Shown piece by piece: positions 11,245-22,711 of a stretch of DNA of 64,000 nt (the first letter of the stretch is position 1; each line of letters begins with the position of its first letter). Location of the stretch: the NCBI GenBank assembly GCA_902806575.1, contig CADCXD010000010.1:1798001-1862000 (forward strand), written 5' to 3'. The translations under genes and the position numbers were made by a program. The stretch comes from Jackrogersella multiformis (lineage: Eukaryota > Ascomycota > Sordariomycetes > Xylariales > Hypoxylaceae). Under the pieces are notes generated by a model. It saw only the letters and a program-made list of their open reading frames with translations. It searched no databases and was not told where the DNA came from.

Positions 11245-11464
11245 CTTATTCGGACCAGTTCAAGTTCTTATACCGTATTACTTCATACCTATTTTATTGA
11301 TAACCTTAGGTAGGTATTTTAGAAAATTTGCCAGACCTTAATCATCACTAGGCGTCACAAGCCAGTGCTAGTACTAGGTGGCCTCTTTAATCATTTTTGA
11401 TGGTGAGCCATGTGCATGTTTTATCACAATAAAGCTATGGAGAGCATTTACATAGTTACCGGAA

Positions 11465-12753
11465 TTACTCATACATGTAACACCTCCCACTATAGATCAT
11501 AGGCATGCCATCCTTAATTTTGGGTCTATACCCGTATCCTAAATCCATAACATCCTCGATCGTGGCATTAGAGGGCGGCACGTTTGGTGCAGTGTCGAGC
11601 GGAATACCGAAGAATGTGCGGTTTCCAGTGATCGCGAACGTGCGCTCCTCAAGGTTTTGGCCCTGCCAGATAGCCCAGAGTCGATCGATCTGTGAATGTA
11701 GAAGGTAAAAGATTGGGTCGTTTGGAGAGGTGAATAGGTCGACACCGTCCTTGCCGAGAAACTGGTGCGATTTCACATGCCAGGAATTTTCGAGGTTCCA
11801 GTAAAAGGTTACAAAGTCTGGAGCTCCCACAATCTTGATCGCGTTTTCCCAAGTCATAAAATCTTTACTAGATGGGTAGTCAAAATTCCGCTTTAGGCAG
11901 CGTGGGTTTGGCTCGTAGCCAAACTTGTTCGTGGGGTCGATAAACTCTCTGTCCGTTGGTCCAAGGCTGATTTGGAAGTTTGCAAATGGTCCATCCTGTA
12001 CACAACCACCGCCGGTGCCAGCAGGGCGCACAACGCTGATATTCACGGCAAGCCCGGGGATTGTAACATTGTAGGGACCGTGATCGTTAGGAATATATTC
12101 GCCGTCGCCGCCAAAAGACGAATTGTCAAATACTTTAGACTTCAGGGGGTCTTGGGAGAAGCGTGCTTGGTCCCAATATGGTATCGTACCCTTGTAGCCA
12201 CACTCGTTCCGTAGTGCTTCTTCCATTTGCCATACGAAGGTCCGGTGCCAGGATAAAAAGGATCCCTGATAGTTGTCTTAGCGTACGTATAGTGTGAGTT
12301 TCTGAATATTACTTACTGAGATATGTACCAAATTCGTCTGGTTAGAATGGATATATGTAAAATCGTCTAAGCGATTAACGGCACCGGGAGCCAGGGTTTT
12401 ATTAACTATGGCTGGCTTTGCGGCCAAACACTTGACGGCCCGGACATAATCTGATCTTGTTGCAGAGTCAAGCTCATCCCTTGATATGTGTATTAGAACC
12501 TAGCTTAAGCTAATGCAACTCACCAAAGATTCGAGGAAGTTAACATGTCTACCTACCAAGATTTGCGGATTCGAATCGTTTCATTTGTACATCCATAGGT
12601 GCCTAAGGAATCTCGGATATTGGCTCGATACTGATTTTCTAACTCCTTGAACTCGATTGGCTTAGAAATGCCAGTACTGTTCTCACGACAAGGAGTGGTT
12701 AGGGTTACTTGATCTAGCAAGGAGGCTATCGTGGCAATTATTGGTAAACGCAT
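11465..12753 (-). CDS. Tyrosinase, probably secreted
   Basis: A copper oxidase of o-diphenols/monophenols, 386 residues in three exons: 12753-12557, 12479-12317, 12265-11465, all in frame. A hydrophobic N-terminus (MRLPIIATIASLL) suggests a signal peptide. The CuA region reads H-I-S-G-S-F-L-S-W-H-R-T-F-V, with exon 3 starting inside it, and agrees with the tyrosinase CuA signature; an earlier YIHSNQT supplies a further His. The CuB region has WHVKSH and DPIFYLLHSQID, which fits the CuB signature (DPxF-x3-H-x3-D). Several N-x-T/S sites fit a secreted protein. The C-terminal shielding domain of long intracellular tyrosinases is absent, as in the short secreted class. The longer frame to 12792 starts with TTG, so the ATG at 12753 is chosen. 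Likely roles are phenol detoxification, pigment or secondary metabolism. Confidence 0.88.
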
Positions 12754-14381
12754 CGTTTTCGAGACGGTTTGACTATGATACGGAGAAGCCAACCTTTACA
12801 CCTGAGACACATAGAAAGGGGACAATATCTATATATACTACGGTTGCAGGCAACAGTTTTCTGACCCTGTTAGGTACCTGGGTATTATACAGGCCTAGCA
12901 CAATACAACCGGAACGGGTTACTATACGGAAACTATGAAATGTCGATGGCAGGGCCTACAAAGTGACGATAAATCCCTATCCTCTAATTTGCTTGAGTGG
13001 GTCCGTATTACATGTGGGCCCATATATTGAGGCTGTTCAAAAAAAAAAACCCCGTGTGATATAGTCGATCACTTAGACTTTTAAGATATAATCCAGCTCG
13101 TTTAGAACCTTATTATGTAGTAGTCGCGTATTGTAAAGGCCGAGGCGGCTGTGAAAGCTACAAGAAGCGATTTTGGCCCCCTGAAGAACTCAGGAGTATT
13201 TTCAGGGGCTAGGGAATGCTCTATGGTGGATGACTAAATCAAATCAATGTTTCGGCCTCATAACCGATTTTCGGCTCCAGCTCAGCGAATTATCTACGAA
13301 CCAATAGTAGAAGAGAATGATTTTAAAGGAAGATATTTTAAAATGCTAATCTTTTAGGATACAGGGTAGTTTATAGGATGCGTAACGGGGGACAACATGT
13401 TCGTGCAGCGAATGCTTTCCTAATTTGGACTGTGTGGAAGCGGTGAGATTCTTAAATTAGCTCATTGTCATGAAAGTTGAATGTCAATTTTCTAAAGTGT
13501 TTAGTAATGGAATAGACTGGTGGTATTAATAACATAGTAAGCAGTGCTTCTATCGAAGCTACGCCTCCCAATTTTGTCTCTTAACCTAGGTAGTACTTAA
13601 TAACCTAAATAGTTAAGAGGAAAGTTGTACACGTAAAAAGTTAAGGAAGCCTCTGATTCTAAAACATTAATATAGCTACTCATCCTGAATTTAAATCCTA
13701 CGGTAGCCAATCAGGAAAGTCAATACGCTTAACTCGGTCCCGAGAGACCTCCATCACTTATGAACAGGCCAAAGAACTTCTCGGGTCCGTAAACACTAGG
13801 TTAGAGACAATACACCAAGACAAGCATTAATAAATCCATCGCCCGTATCATGTAAAATATGTCTGAATTTATAAATATCACATGAAGTACTTACTTGGCT
13901 GATATAGGGACACAAATATTAGGAAGTCATATTATAAGATTAAAGACAAAGGTATATTAATATAGGTTAACCTAGAGGAATCTTACTCTTAGGAGGCAGG
14001 CTCGATCTTTAATTTATATGCTCGTTCCTTCCATCTATGTAAAAGTCTTACGTAACCTGATATATACTACGGACTTGATGAGGTAGGCGCATTGTTAAGA
14101 GATATGTAGGAGATGATGGGCCATAAGGTAGGTACGTTCTTAATTAGTCACGGAATAAAAAAAGTTTAACCTGATGAATGAATGAATGAATGTCAAACGT
14201 TTCTAATTTGCCTACCTCTTACATAGGTAAGTACGTAGCCTAGGTAGGTAATTAACAAATAAGACTGTCCATTTTATTTATTCCTGAAAGGAAAGTAATT
14301 TCTTCCACAGAGCAGAGAACATTTTAAATTGCATTGTCCTTAATCGAACACCTCGCGTTTGGTTATAAAGTCATCGTCAAC
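12754..14381. other. Divergent intergenic region, tyrosinase / OB-fold gene
   Basis: Shared 5' flank of two divergent genes. A run of ten A residues follows ggctgttc at 13030. A tandem (aatg)n stretch is near 14176-14190, and a CCTAGGTAGGTA motif at 14240. No coding frame is convincing. Confidence 0.5.
12830..12837 (-). promoter_or_regulatory. TATA-like box upstream of the tyrosinase gene
   Basis: TATATATA lies 77-84 bases upstream of the chosen ATG on the minus strand, a plausible distance for a fungal TATA element with a short leader. No experimental support. Confidence 0.35.
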
Positions 14382-16094
14382 ATGGACTCCCTTTTCCCTT
14401 CTATTCAGTCCTTTTATGCTAGGGAATTACCATCAAGCTCTCAAGATGCGAGTACCGAGTCTTCAAGATCACATAAGCCAGGAGACGGCTTCACATCCTC
14501 CGAGATCGAGGTAGTACTTAACCCTCTTTCACGTCCTTGGGAGCCCTCACGACACTATGAAACATGTCCCATTTCTCTCCTCGAGACGGGTCCCCGAAAC
14601 TACCAGATTTCTGGGAGACTCGTGAACTTTGCCGAGAACTTCCGCGAACAAGGATTTCATTTCCTTGTTGTATCTGACGGATCAGGGGCTATTGCAGTAG
14701 GTTCATTGGCGTCAATTGTCTGCTTGGTTGCTGATTACAACTCAAAGGTAAGACTGTACTATGTGAAAGAGTCAGACTACCAGCTGCTTCTCGGTCAAAG
14801 AGTCACAATCTGGACAACCTTTATCGCAGATTCAACCAGGGCTTCATCAGGTAGTATACCGTTTTGTGCGTCGGCTACGACTCTGTACCCCGGCCGTAAT
14901 GGTGCAACGCACATCATTGTCCATATCGATGCCCCAGGTTCGGACGGTAATCGTATATTGCGCTGTCCTCTGGAATGTAACCTGAAGGAGTACGAATACC
15001 TTCCTGCTCTGATGACGTTGAAGGCCTTTCTTTCTACCGGATACGATCTAGAGGAGGGCAAGATCCTTGTCTGTGTGAGGAGTGTTGGGCCTCGCAGAAC
15101 AGTCCAGTCGAAGAAATATCAGCATGCTCTTGATATGGTAGAAGTAGGTATATTTGACGACACGGCGACTTGCGTCTTAACGCTTTGGGAAGACAAGGCC
15201 CCTTCGGCCAAGAGTTGGATTCCCAACCAGACTATTCTCCTCATCTCCAAACCAACCCACAAAATTAGGGACACATCTCCAGAACTCGGCATTGGACATG
15301 GCTCAATGATCGACGTTGATCCCGAGTTTCCTGATGCCGATTGGCTTAGGAACAAAGTGAAGAACATGACCAAAAAACAGAATGTCTATGTATGCTTTCC
15401 CCCTGATACATGGGATATTGAGCTTGCTATGAACGGCCCGGGCCGAACCTTATTTACAATCGCCGACGTGGAAGACCAGGTCCGTCATCCCGAGCCCGTG
15501 ACCGACTTCACTGGAAAGTTGAATGTCATCATCCTCGAAATGAAATTGATGGAACACTGGCGTAAAGGCACCTTTTGCTACTCTGAGTGGTAAGTGAAGG
15601 TATATCTCCTGTCATTCGTTTTATTAGCCAACTGAAGTATTCAGTTGCGGAATCCCACTTTACGCTAATAAGCTCGTCGCGACATGTAAGAACTGCGAAT
15701 CGAGGCGAGACCTCACGCTCAACCCACGTATCGTCGGATCGATGGTTGATGAAAGCGGTATGATTGCTGCTAGCAAGCTCGTATGGCGCGACGATGCTTG
15801 GACTCAACTCTTCTTCGGAAGCGTAACAAGGGAACCACGGGAAGACCAGTGGGAAACCAATCTGATTGAGCAGTCATGGGAAGATCTCACTGCGCTTGGT
15901 ACCGACTCATTGAGAGATTTTGAGGAAATGCTACTCTATTCTCGTGTCACCCTGACCTTCGGCTGGTCATCTAAGCTTGAAAGGGTCTGTGTTTTAGGAG
16001 CTGAGTGGTAAGTAAGTATTCTGAAAGAGATACATTGACGACGAAACCAATAGGTAGCTATGTCAATGCTGCTATACAAAGCCGACGGCGATAG
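14382..16094 (+). CDS. RPA1/MEIOB-like OB-fold single-strand DNA-binding protein
   Basis: Predicted 535 residues in three exons: 14382-15589, 15645-16007, 16058-16094 (TAG stop). Successive OB-fold-like blocks are visible: one around PRNYQISGRLVNF..FHFLVVSDGSG, one around VEVGIFDDTATCVLTLWEDK..WIPNQTILLIS, and a C-terminal one with a Cys cluster (FCYSECCGIPL..CKNCESR) resembling the zinc ribbon of the RPA1 C-terminal OB fold. The pattern matches the MEIOB (meiosis-specific OB) relatives of RPA1, so a role on single-stranded DNA in meiotic recombination is likely by family. The N-terminus has SIQSFYARE, reminiscent of a PCNA-binding-type aromatic motif (weak). The start is ATG at 14382 in a good context (caacATGGac); the frame open to 14334 begins TTG. 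The last tiny exon is the least certain part. Confidence 0.6.
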
Positions 16095-16580
16095 TAGACT
16101 GGCGAGTTCGAAAGGGCTTTCAAAGCTATATGGAAGGATCATAGCTACGTAGTAAGATGTGCTAACTTTTGTCAGTGAGCTAATTGAGGAGATATGGCTT
16201 GGTCGGCTCGGCTTTCACAATAGGATCGATGTATATGGTGTCATGGACCAATACAAGATATTGTTTGCTATTTCTTTCTACCTCCTACGATGCTGCCCAA
16301 ATTTAATCACACATCGGAATACAGCAGAGGTGGGTGATCGCCAGGAAGGACCAAGGAATAGTTCCAAATTAAACTTGACTCCATTTTCCATGCCACCCAT
16401 CTACATGCTCTAATTGTCGTTACCATTACCCTATCATTACACACCAAAGAAGAATCGGAAGACGTTAGCATAAGTCATTAGGCCTCTCCGTCTTTATTAC
16501 ACGGCCATCAATTTTTCCACTCTCCCTATCAAGCGCTGCTGTCCATTAGGTGTTGCGCTCCATATTGGGCAACCCATCAC
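16095..16580. other. Convergent intergenic region
   Basis: 3' flanks of two convergent genes. A frame at 16159-16413 is open for 84 codons but has no recognisable content; it could only matter if the OB-fold gene is spliced differently at its 3' end. Confidence 0.45.
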
Positions 16581-17741
16581 TTATTGTTTGTCTCCAAATA
16601 AGCTGAACCGAAAACGGCCTCCACTCTTCAGCTTCTGAGAGGACCGTCCGAACGACTGCTGTGAGTTTATGCGCCGGTGTGACGATGGTGGGAGCACCAG
16701 GTCTTCTTCGTCAGAGACGTCATCTTCTTGCATGCTCATGGGCCGAGTGTGCTGTCGCGTGATTGGCACCTGCTGTTCCCTGGGGGTAGGGGGCGGGAGC
16801 GCCTCGCCACGCATGGCGCGCTCGACGTCGATGTACTGACGTCGATAATCGTCATGCTTGCCCTTGGCTTCAAGGAACCGCGTTTCAGCATCAGCACGTC
16901 GCTCCTGCAATGCCCGGAGTTCTGCGTCAAGTTGGTCCATCTCATCCTGCTCACGGTGCATCAACTCGGCGTACTCGTGCACCTTCTGGTCCAGCGGCTG
17001 TAACACACAGTCGGCCACGCTGGGGCTCTTGAGGCGCTGGATCGATGCGCCTAAGCTTGCACTTGGGATTGCCAGGTTGGGGTCGGATGCTGAGGCAGAC
17101 TTGGCCTGGGTCTGTGCATGCTGCAGTTGAGGGTGAGTCATGGGGTAGCCTCCCGAGGTTCGGGGAGGAGATGACCCCCCGGAGCTACTGGTCGGCGGTC
17201 GTGGTCCTGATACGGACTTGCCATTCGGTGCTGCTCGACGTCCGTTCTGGCGCTGAACTCCTCGGCCGCCGTCGCCAGCGCGGTCTGCCACGAGCATCTC
17301 CTCGGAACGGCTACTGCCCGAGTAGGATGGAGGCCGCGATCGGTCTGGACCCCCGCCTCCCTGGGACGGGAACGAGTTCGTCAGCGGAGGCCGACTCTGC
17401 GATGGGCTTTGATTCGATGGGCCGCCGCCTTGTCCGAAGCGTTGCTGCTGCTGGGACATCTGAGACGGTTGCGTCTGCAATGGCGCGCTGGGGTTTGCGT
17501 TTGCGTTTGCGCCGGGAACACTGAGACCCGCAAGGGTACTCGGACCACCTCTGTTGCTATCTAGAAAGTCGTAGAAGTCGTCGTGGCTGTCAAAATGCGG
17601 AGGACCACTAGGTCCAGGCTTTGCGCTGTTGTGATATACTGCTGGTGCTCCGTCGTCGTAATCACGTGGTCCTTGAGCCTGGCGTGGGCGAGGTCTGGTG
17701 GGAGAATTCATGGCGGTGGGATGCTGGGCGGCCCTCCTCAT
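16581..17741 (-). CDS. Pro/Ser/Gln-rich protein with C-terminal coiled coil
   Basis: Single-exon gene, 386 residues from the ATG at 17741 (another in-frame ATG at 17711 would give MNSPTRPRPRQ; the longer frame starts TTG). I do not recognise the family. The N-terminal two thirds are low-complexity and probably disordered (Gly, Pro, Ser, Gln; a short NANANPSAP repeat) after a conserved-looking DSHDDFYDFLD stretch. Residues around 260-325 form a strong coiled coil (VHEYAELMHREQDEMDQLDAEL). An acidic patch (EDDVSDEEDL) and a short basic C-terminus ending FRFSLFGDKQ follow. This build suits a scaffold or cytoskeletal/signalling adaptor, but that is inference. It faces the OB-fold gene tail to tail. 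Confidence 0.7.
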   Translation of the reverse strand: MRRAAQHPTAMNSPTRPRPRQAQGPRDYDDGAPAVYHNSAKPGPSGPPHFDSHDDFYDFLDSNRGGPSTLAGLSVPGANANANPSAPLQTQPSQMSQQQQRFGQGGGPSNQSPSQSRPPLTNSFPSQGGGGPDRSRPPSYSGSSRSEEMLVADRAGDGGRGVQRQNGRRAAPNGKSVSGPRPPTSSSGGSSPPRTSGGYPMTHPQLQHAQTQAKSASASDPNLAIPSASLGASIQRLKSPSVADCVLQPLDQKVHEYAELMHREQDEMDQLDAELRALQERRADAETRFLEAKGKHDDYRRQYIDVERAMRGEALPPPTPREQQVPITRQHTRPMSMQEDDVSDEEDLVLPPSSHRRINSQQSFGRSSQKLKSGGRFRFSLFGDKQ

Positions 17742-20503
17742 TTCATTACAAGAATTGTGGCGGCACAATCGGATGCGAGTGCGTATGTAAGCAGAACTGA
17801 CAACCCCCTAGTGCGGATTACTACGACAGAGGCTGAGAAAATGAGGAATGAACAAAGGAATCTAAAACGGGAGAAAATTGTAAAAACTCTCGATTCAATT
17901 GAAAATTACTTGATATATGATAGCGAAACTTCGTATTGGTCTCCGTGGCCGGTTGTTCAGGAGGCTGGGTTGCTGGGCTGCGCGCGATCTGTCTCCACTA
18001 TCAACTTGGCCCAGCCCTTTTTTATTTCAGGGTGAGAAAAAAAAACAAAAAACAACCCTGGAAAATTGAACAATCGGTGGGTGAATACCCAGCTCTGGAA
18101 GGACGCGTCCCCATCCACTCCTTTTTTCTTACACTTCTATTCTTTCTGTCGCATCGATCGATCTGCAAATCAACTGTCTTGGTGCAATCAGATTCCCCCC
18201 TAGATTGCACATCCTACCAATCACTATTACTCCAGACGCTATCGCGGCCGCTTGTATCATGTCGACGCAAGTTAATTCGTATATGTCGGAGACCTGCATC
18301 GCGAGCTTCCCGTTGGTGCAGGAAATCCTTGGTATTTATTAGGTGGGCTGGGTTCGCTTAGCTAAATAAAATACTATGTACCTACCTACACAGTACCTAG
18401 GTACACGTCCCTACCGCTAGATGAGAGGCGCTTGGGCCATATGACTAATTGTGGACAATTGCCCCCCATGCCGCCTGCACATGTCAGGAGGTATGTAGGT
18501 ACACAACATTATGTAAGTAGTCATCATGTCGTCTAAATAAGGATAACTCGAATAACAAGAACTGTATATCGGAATAACAATTATGTCATCTTATTCTCCC
18601 TTATGCTCCCATTTTCCATATTATTTCGATAAAAATGCATTAAACGGTGGTCACGTTTTCATTTAGGTGTGAGCATAGTGTAGTCGAAATAAGCGCTTTA
18701 AGTGATACAATGTGTGTATACAGTGTACGCACATTGTACCTAGTTAAAGGAGACTCAAGCAATCTTGGAATTTAACCTACCATACATCGCGACAGCAACG
18801 ATAACTATCTATTTTTTGTTTGGGGCAACAAATCGGAAGGGGTTTGTTAAAATGCAAGCTAGTATGCTAGAAACTTAGGTAGGGACCTAGTTCTCCATTA
18901 AGCATCCATGGATGTAATCACGGAAGGGTCACAGCGACGTTGCCAGCTGCAACCGCGCCAGAGAGACCCCCTTTTTGAGAAAAAATATATTTAATATCGA
19001 ACCCTTTTTCACCCAGAACTTATATCTAGGTACATTACTCCTGTCTTAGAAATATTCCATTCACCTTTAATCACAAGGCCAGTCAGTAATAACACTGCCC
19101 CGGGCTTCTCCTCTCACGCATTCCTCAACCGATCTTGGGTATATACTTAGGTATATACGTCCCTTGGACGTAAACAAATTCATCATCATCACCGATCTTG
19201 GCCACTCATAACCTAGCAACTTATCGAAGGTTCTGCTCAAGCTTGAGAGCAGAAGGACGGTCACTTTGGAGCTCTACAACATTGAGAAATAGAGAGATGT
19301 CATCTTCTTAATTCCATCTTTCACTGAAGATCTGGATGTTGGCCATCTTTGCCGTCTTAGCTGTCCTGGCAACTGAAGGCAGGGACGAAGGTATACGGGT
19401 GTTTATTGATACGAGTATGAGAAGAATAGCCCGCTCGGTATTAGGACTAGGCAATGGGATTAAACCCAAAAGAATACTAAGGAATTATCGTGGGGTCATA
19501 AATTAGCATCTTAAAAAAAGGGGATAGCTTTCACTTTACCTTCATCATAAGTGGGAAGCTTTACCGTTATCCCGGTTAACTAAAGTTGAGTCGTGGTATT
19601 TAAGTAAGTTCAATTTTCACTTACATAAAACTCGTCTTGCCATTATAGATTATTTTCACTGCATTTTATCATCGACTTAACTGGAACCGACGTCATTTAA
19701 TACCTGACCATCAAGTAGGGTGTTTACGAGCACCCAAATATATACCTAATACAAGACGGTTATCCGGATATATAATGCCTAAGAATCAAATCATGGAAAT
19801 ACTTAAGGAGCAATCATCTTTAATAGCACTGTCCTTTCTAAAAACTCAGTTCTACAAGTGTAAGGTAAATCGAGGGATTTGAAGCGCATCATGCAGTTGG
19901 GTGAAAGAAATATGTACATTACCTCATTACAGTGTCTAATTCGAGCGTCTCCTGTAGATTTAGCTCGACTCAATCTACCTCAGTATCCAAGGTAACAGCC
20001 TGGACTTATACGTGGAAGGAATAAGGAAAATGGAATATGAACAAGCTAATCGCGGAATAGGTACTTACATAGGTACCTAGTCAGTAAACGCGTAGCTGGT
20101 CGACGTACGCGTCTCTGGTAAAATACAGTAGTCCGTCGCCTACAGTATGTGATCATGGGGTTCACCCTCGGTACCTACCCAGGTACTTGACAAAACGTCA
20201 CTCACCTTCGACTCACTTTCACTTTACATACCAGTACATCAGGGAAGTACATTTGGGAGTGTTAGTCATAGCTGTCGACCCCACAACTTTCTAGCACAGG
20301 ATAAAAACCCGTCCTTTTTCTTCTAACATTCACACCTAAATTATTTTCATCTTTAACATCTTCCTACAAACACCTATTCTAACGCATCCCGATACACACA
20401 AAAAAACTTACACACATACACTTTCGTCATACCTTTTCCTTCTATTAATATAGAACTCTTGTTACCATCTTTTTTACCATCAACCACTTCATCGACCATC
20501 ATC
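17742..20503. other. Long divergent intergenic region
   Basis: 2.8 kb between the starts of two divergent genes. It includes T/C-rich promoter-like sequence (18115-18160 and 20300-20500) and motif clusters at 18378-18405 (gtacctacctacacagtacc) and near 20068-20080. Frames at 17583-18361 are open by chance and have no recognisable content. No RNA gene recognised. Confidence 0.45.
20295..20503 (+). promoter_or_regulatory. Pyrimidine-rich core promoter / 5' leader of the DUF7770 gene
   Basis: A CT- and CA-rich tract (tcctttttcttctaac, acacacaaaaaaactt, ctttcgtcataccttttcc) runs up to the ATG, with a gataaaaac TATA-like element at its start. CT-rich leaders of this type are typical of well expressed fungal genes; strength is inference. 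Confidence 0.4.
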
Positions 20504-21288
20504 ATGGAAGTACAAACTCCCATCACTCCCATAACTCCCTTCGTCGATCTCAACGAGGCGAAGGATCACAAGGCCACTGTCGATTCAGTTGTGACTACAG
20601 TCACACGATTCCGGTTTGCCCCTGCCGCCTTCTATCTCCAATCTCCTTCTACCCCTCAGAGCACCTGGCGCGAAATCTACGGCCAGTCCCTACAGAGCAT
20701 TTGGCTCTATGCGCTTCCGTTCAAGGGTCACGACCCTAATCCTTGGAAGATCGCCTTCGAGTTGGAGACTGGGAAGATGGTAACCTTCGAGCTCTACAAT
20801 ACACAGGGCAAGAGAGGTGTTGTGTTCCTTGTCCGATCGTTGACGGACGAGCCCAATGAGAAGGGCTGCAATGACTTCTTCGCGAAGTTTCTCAAGCTTC
20901 GTGTGGTTTGCATCGGTCGACGCATGCAGGACAACGTCACCATCCGTGACTTAGTACTGAAGCTCCAGGCCGCGGGCCTCTTGGATTACCATCTCTCATC
21001 GGATGGTCGAGGTAAGCAATCCCATACACTTCCCACTTCTAGTCTATTTTACCTATCACATCACTGACATGGACCATAGGCGCACGCTTCTGGGTTCATG
21101 CCGTGCTTACCAAGATTCACCCGTTCGTTCGTGAGCCGGTCCGCACGCACATGAAGAATGAAGCGGACGAGCTCATGCGAACCCGCTGGCTGGAAGATGG
21201 TCGTCGTGTCGGAAGATACGGCTATGCCGATGAAGCCGAGAACCCGATGAACATCGTGCCGGGAGACTGGGTGGATAAGGAAATCTAG
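20504..21288 (+). CDS. DUF7770-like fungal protein
   Basis: Two exons, 20504 to about 21011 and 21080-21288, joined by a 68-base intron (donor GTAAGC, acceptor CCATAG) to give about 238 residues; codon G|GC joins DGRG to ARFW. The start ATG at 20504 (atcATGGaa) is chosen because the longer frame begins TTG. The protein has IWLYALPFKGHDPNPWKIAF, a Thr/Leu-rich beta region and a C-terminal RFWVHAVLTKIHPFV block with the ending NPMNIVPGDWVDKEI. This organisation resembles the DUF7770 family of filamentous fungi, whose function is unknown. No signal peptide or membrane segment, so probably intracellular. Confidence 0.72.
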
Positions 21289-22711
21289 CTTGGGTACCAA
21301 ATCCACCCACTAGCTACCGGTTGTTCATCTAATCCCAGCTTTTAGAAGGAGAGGCAATGGATGAAAGCATGGATATAGGATAAAACCCGGTATGAGAAAG
21401 AGAACGAACATAGCACGCAGTACTAGCTATAGTAGTTCCTAATCAACTTTTCCCCCAAATGCGTATTTAATCAGAACCCCTCACGATGTATTATTGTAGA
21501 ACAAGTGACAAGATATGTCTTCGTAATGGCTTGCACCTATACAACTAAGGATAGATATACCTAGTAATGTGACTGGGTTAGATCATCCTTAAGGTTAACT
21601 TGACTAGACTCCCTTCCGTGCCGGCGGAATGGGTTTGCGGGACGAGGCCTGTGAAATTAACGAGAGTACAAGGCACATCCCGTGAAGCATTAAAGGCTAA
21701 CCTATGTCTTGAGTACCTCAGGATATTAAAAGCACGGAAAACACAACACAATAAAGACGAAGAAACTAGGAATAAAAGAAGCGATCCTAATTCGTGTATG
21801 TATCAGAAGAGAAGAACTTCTCTATCTAAGATAGGCCAGCCCCTTACCTAAGGTAATGATGATGATGATGAGTCTGTTAACGTCCGGATGGACGTATGTA
21901 TCTACTTATAAGGGAGTTACATACATCAGCGCGTTTGGTAACGCATAGGACGTCCAGAGTACCCCGAGGGGCAGAGCTGGAGTTCCGCCTGACATAGGAA
22001 AGAGCCTTACCTAAGGTAAGTAACTAGGTACTACATGTACGTAAGCTTAACTAGGACCTGCAGGTGCCGCCCTCTCGGTATAATTGTCTATTATTGGGCA
22101 AGTTTGAATTACGTCACCAAAGCCATTCCCATTAATACCTAGGTACATTTCCATTCACCAATTACCAACTACGGTGGCTGTTCCCTCCCTTTACTTGTGC
22201 TAGGGCTGCTAGTGCGTCGATCTCCAATGCGGTGCGGCCCGCCCGGAGATCCGTGGATGTATCCACTTTAGGGTCGTTCTATCTTCCTCCTCTTCCTTTT
22301 CCTTTTAGATCTTCCAACAATGATTTATCATATATTACCAGCTGATCCCCTTATATTATCTATTACATTATGTGAACATTACGATTCTTTAAATATATTA
22401 ACCTAGTGTATATCGGTATAATCTAACTAAACCAAGAAAATACCTGGGACTGAAATGAGTAGATTAAGCTGTGCGAGGCTTGCTGACTTGCCATTGTTTA
22501 AGAGGCCATCATGATTATTTAGTACATAATGCATTGCTAAAGTAAGTAAGTAACACTCCCATCACCTCCTTTGTCCTTCTATAACTCCCCAGACAGCCAG
22601 ATGGATGACCTAATTGCCACATGTTCCATCACCACCGGTGTTGTATTTCGACTATGCTTGCCTATGTACACAGAAAACAAGGGAAGAGACAATCAAGCCA
22701 ACCCCGATCCT
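21289..22711. other. Intergenic region with paired ACCTAAGGTA palindromes
   Basis: No convincing gene; a frame at 21600-21851 is open but unrecognisable. The palindrome TTACCTAAGGTAA occurs at about 21844 and again at about 22009, and a (gat)n microsatellite (atgatgatgatgatga) is at 21857-21871. CCTAGGTAC at 22139. The right part is the 3' flank of the LysM-WSC gene. Confidence 0.45.

Larger units (their letters stand above)
8158..11464. other. Long intergenic region with repeats and a MITE-like element
   Basis: 3.3 kb without a credible gene. It holds a GA-rich tract upstream of the fusion gene, short tandem repeats at 8850-8950, dense copies of the TACCTAGGTA-type motif (9049, 9625-9730, 9989-10035, 10366, 10755, 10928, 11218-11244) and a 428-base element with inverted ends at 10035-10462. 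These are listed separately. Confidence 0.5.

Noticed and set aside
11465..11760. CuB motif of the tyrosinase has LLH where many tyrosinases have LHH, suggesting an inactive site
   Set aside because: The CuB signature DPxF-x3-H-x3-D requires only the second His, which is present, and the WHVKSH pair supplies the other two ligands.
14334..14381. N-terminal extension of the OB-fold protein
   Set aside because: The extended frame begins with TTG; the first ATG with good context is at 14382. The same reasoning was used at 4139, 8166, 12792, 17768, 20459, 23626, 26744 and 34572, where the longer frames begin with TTG or GTG.
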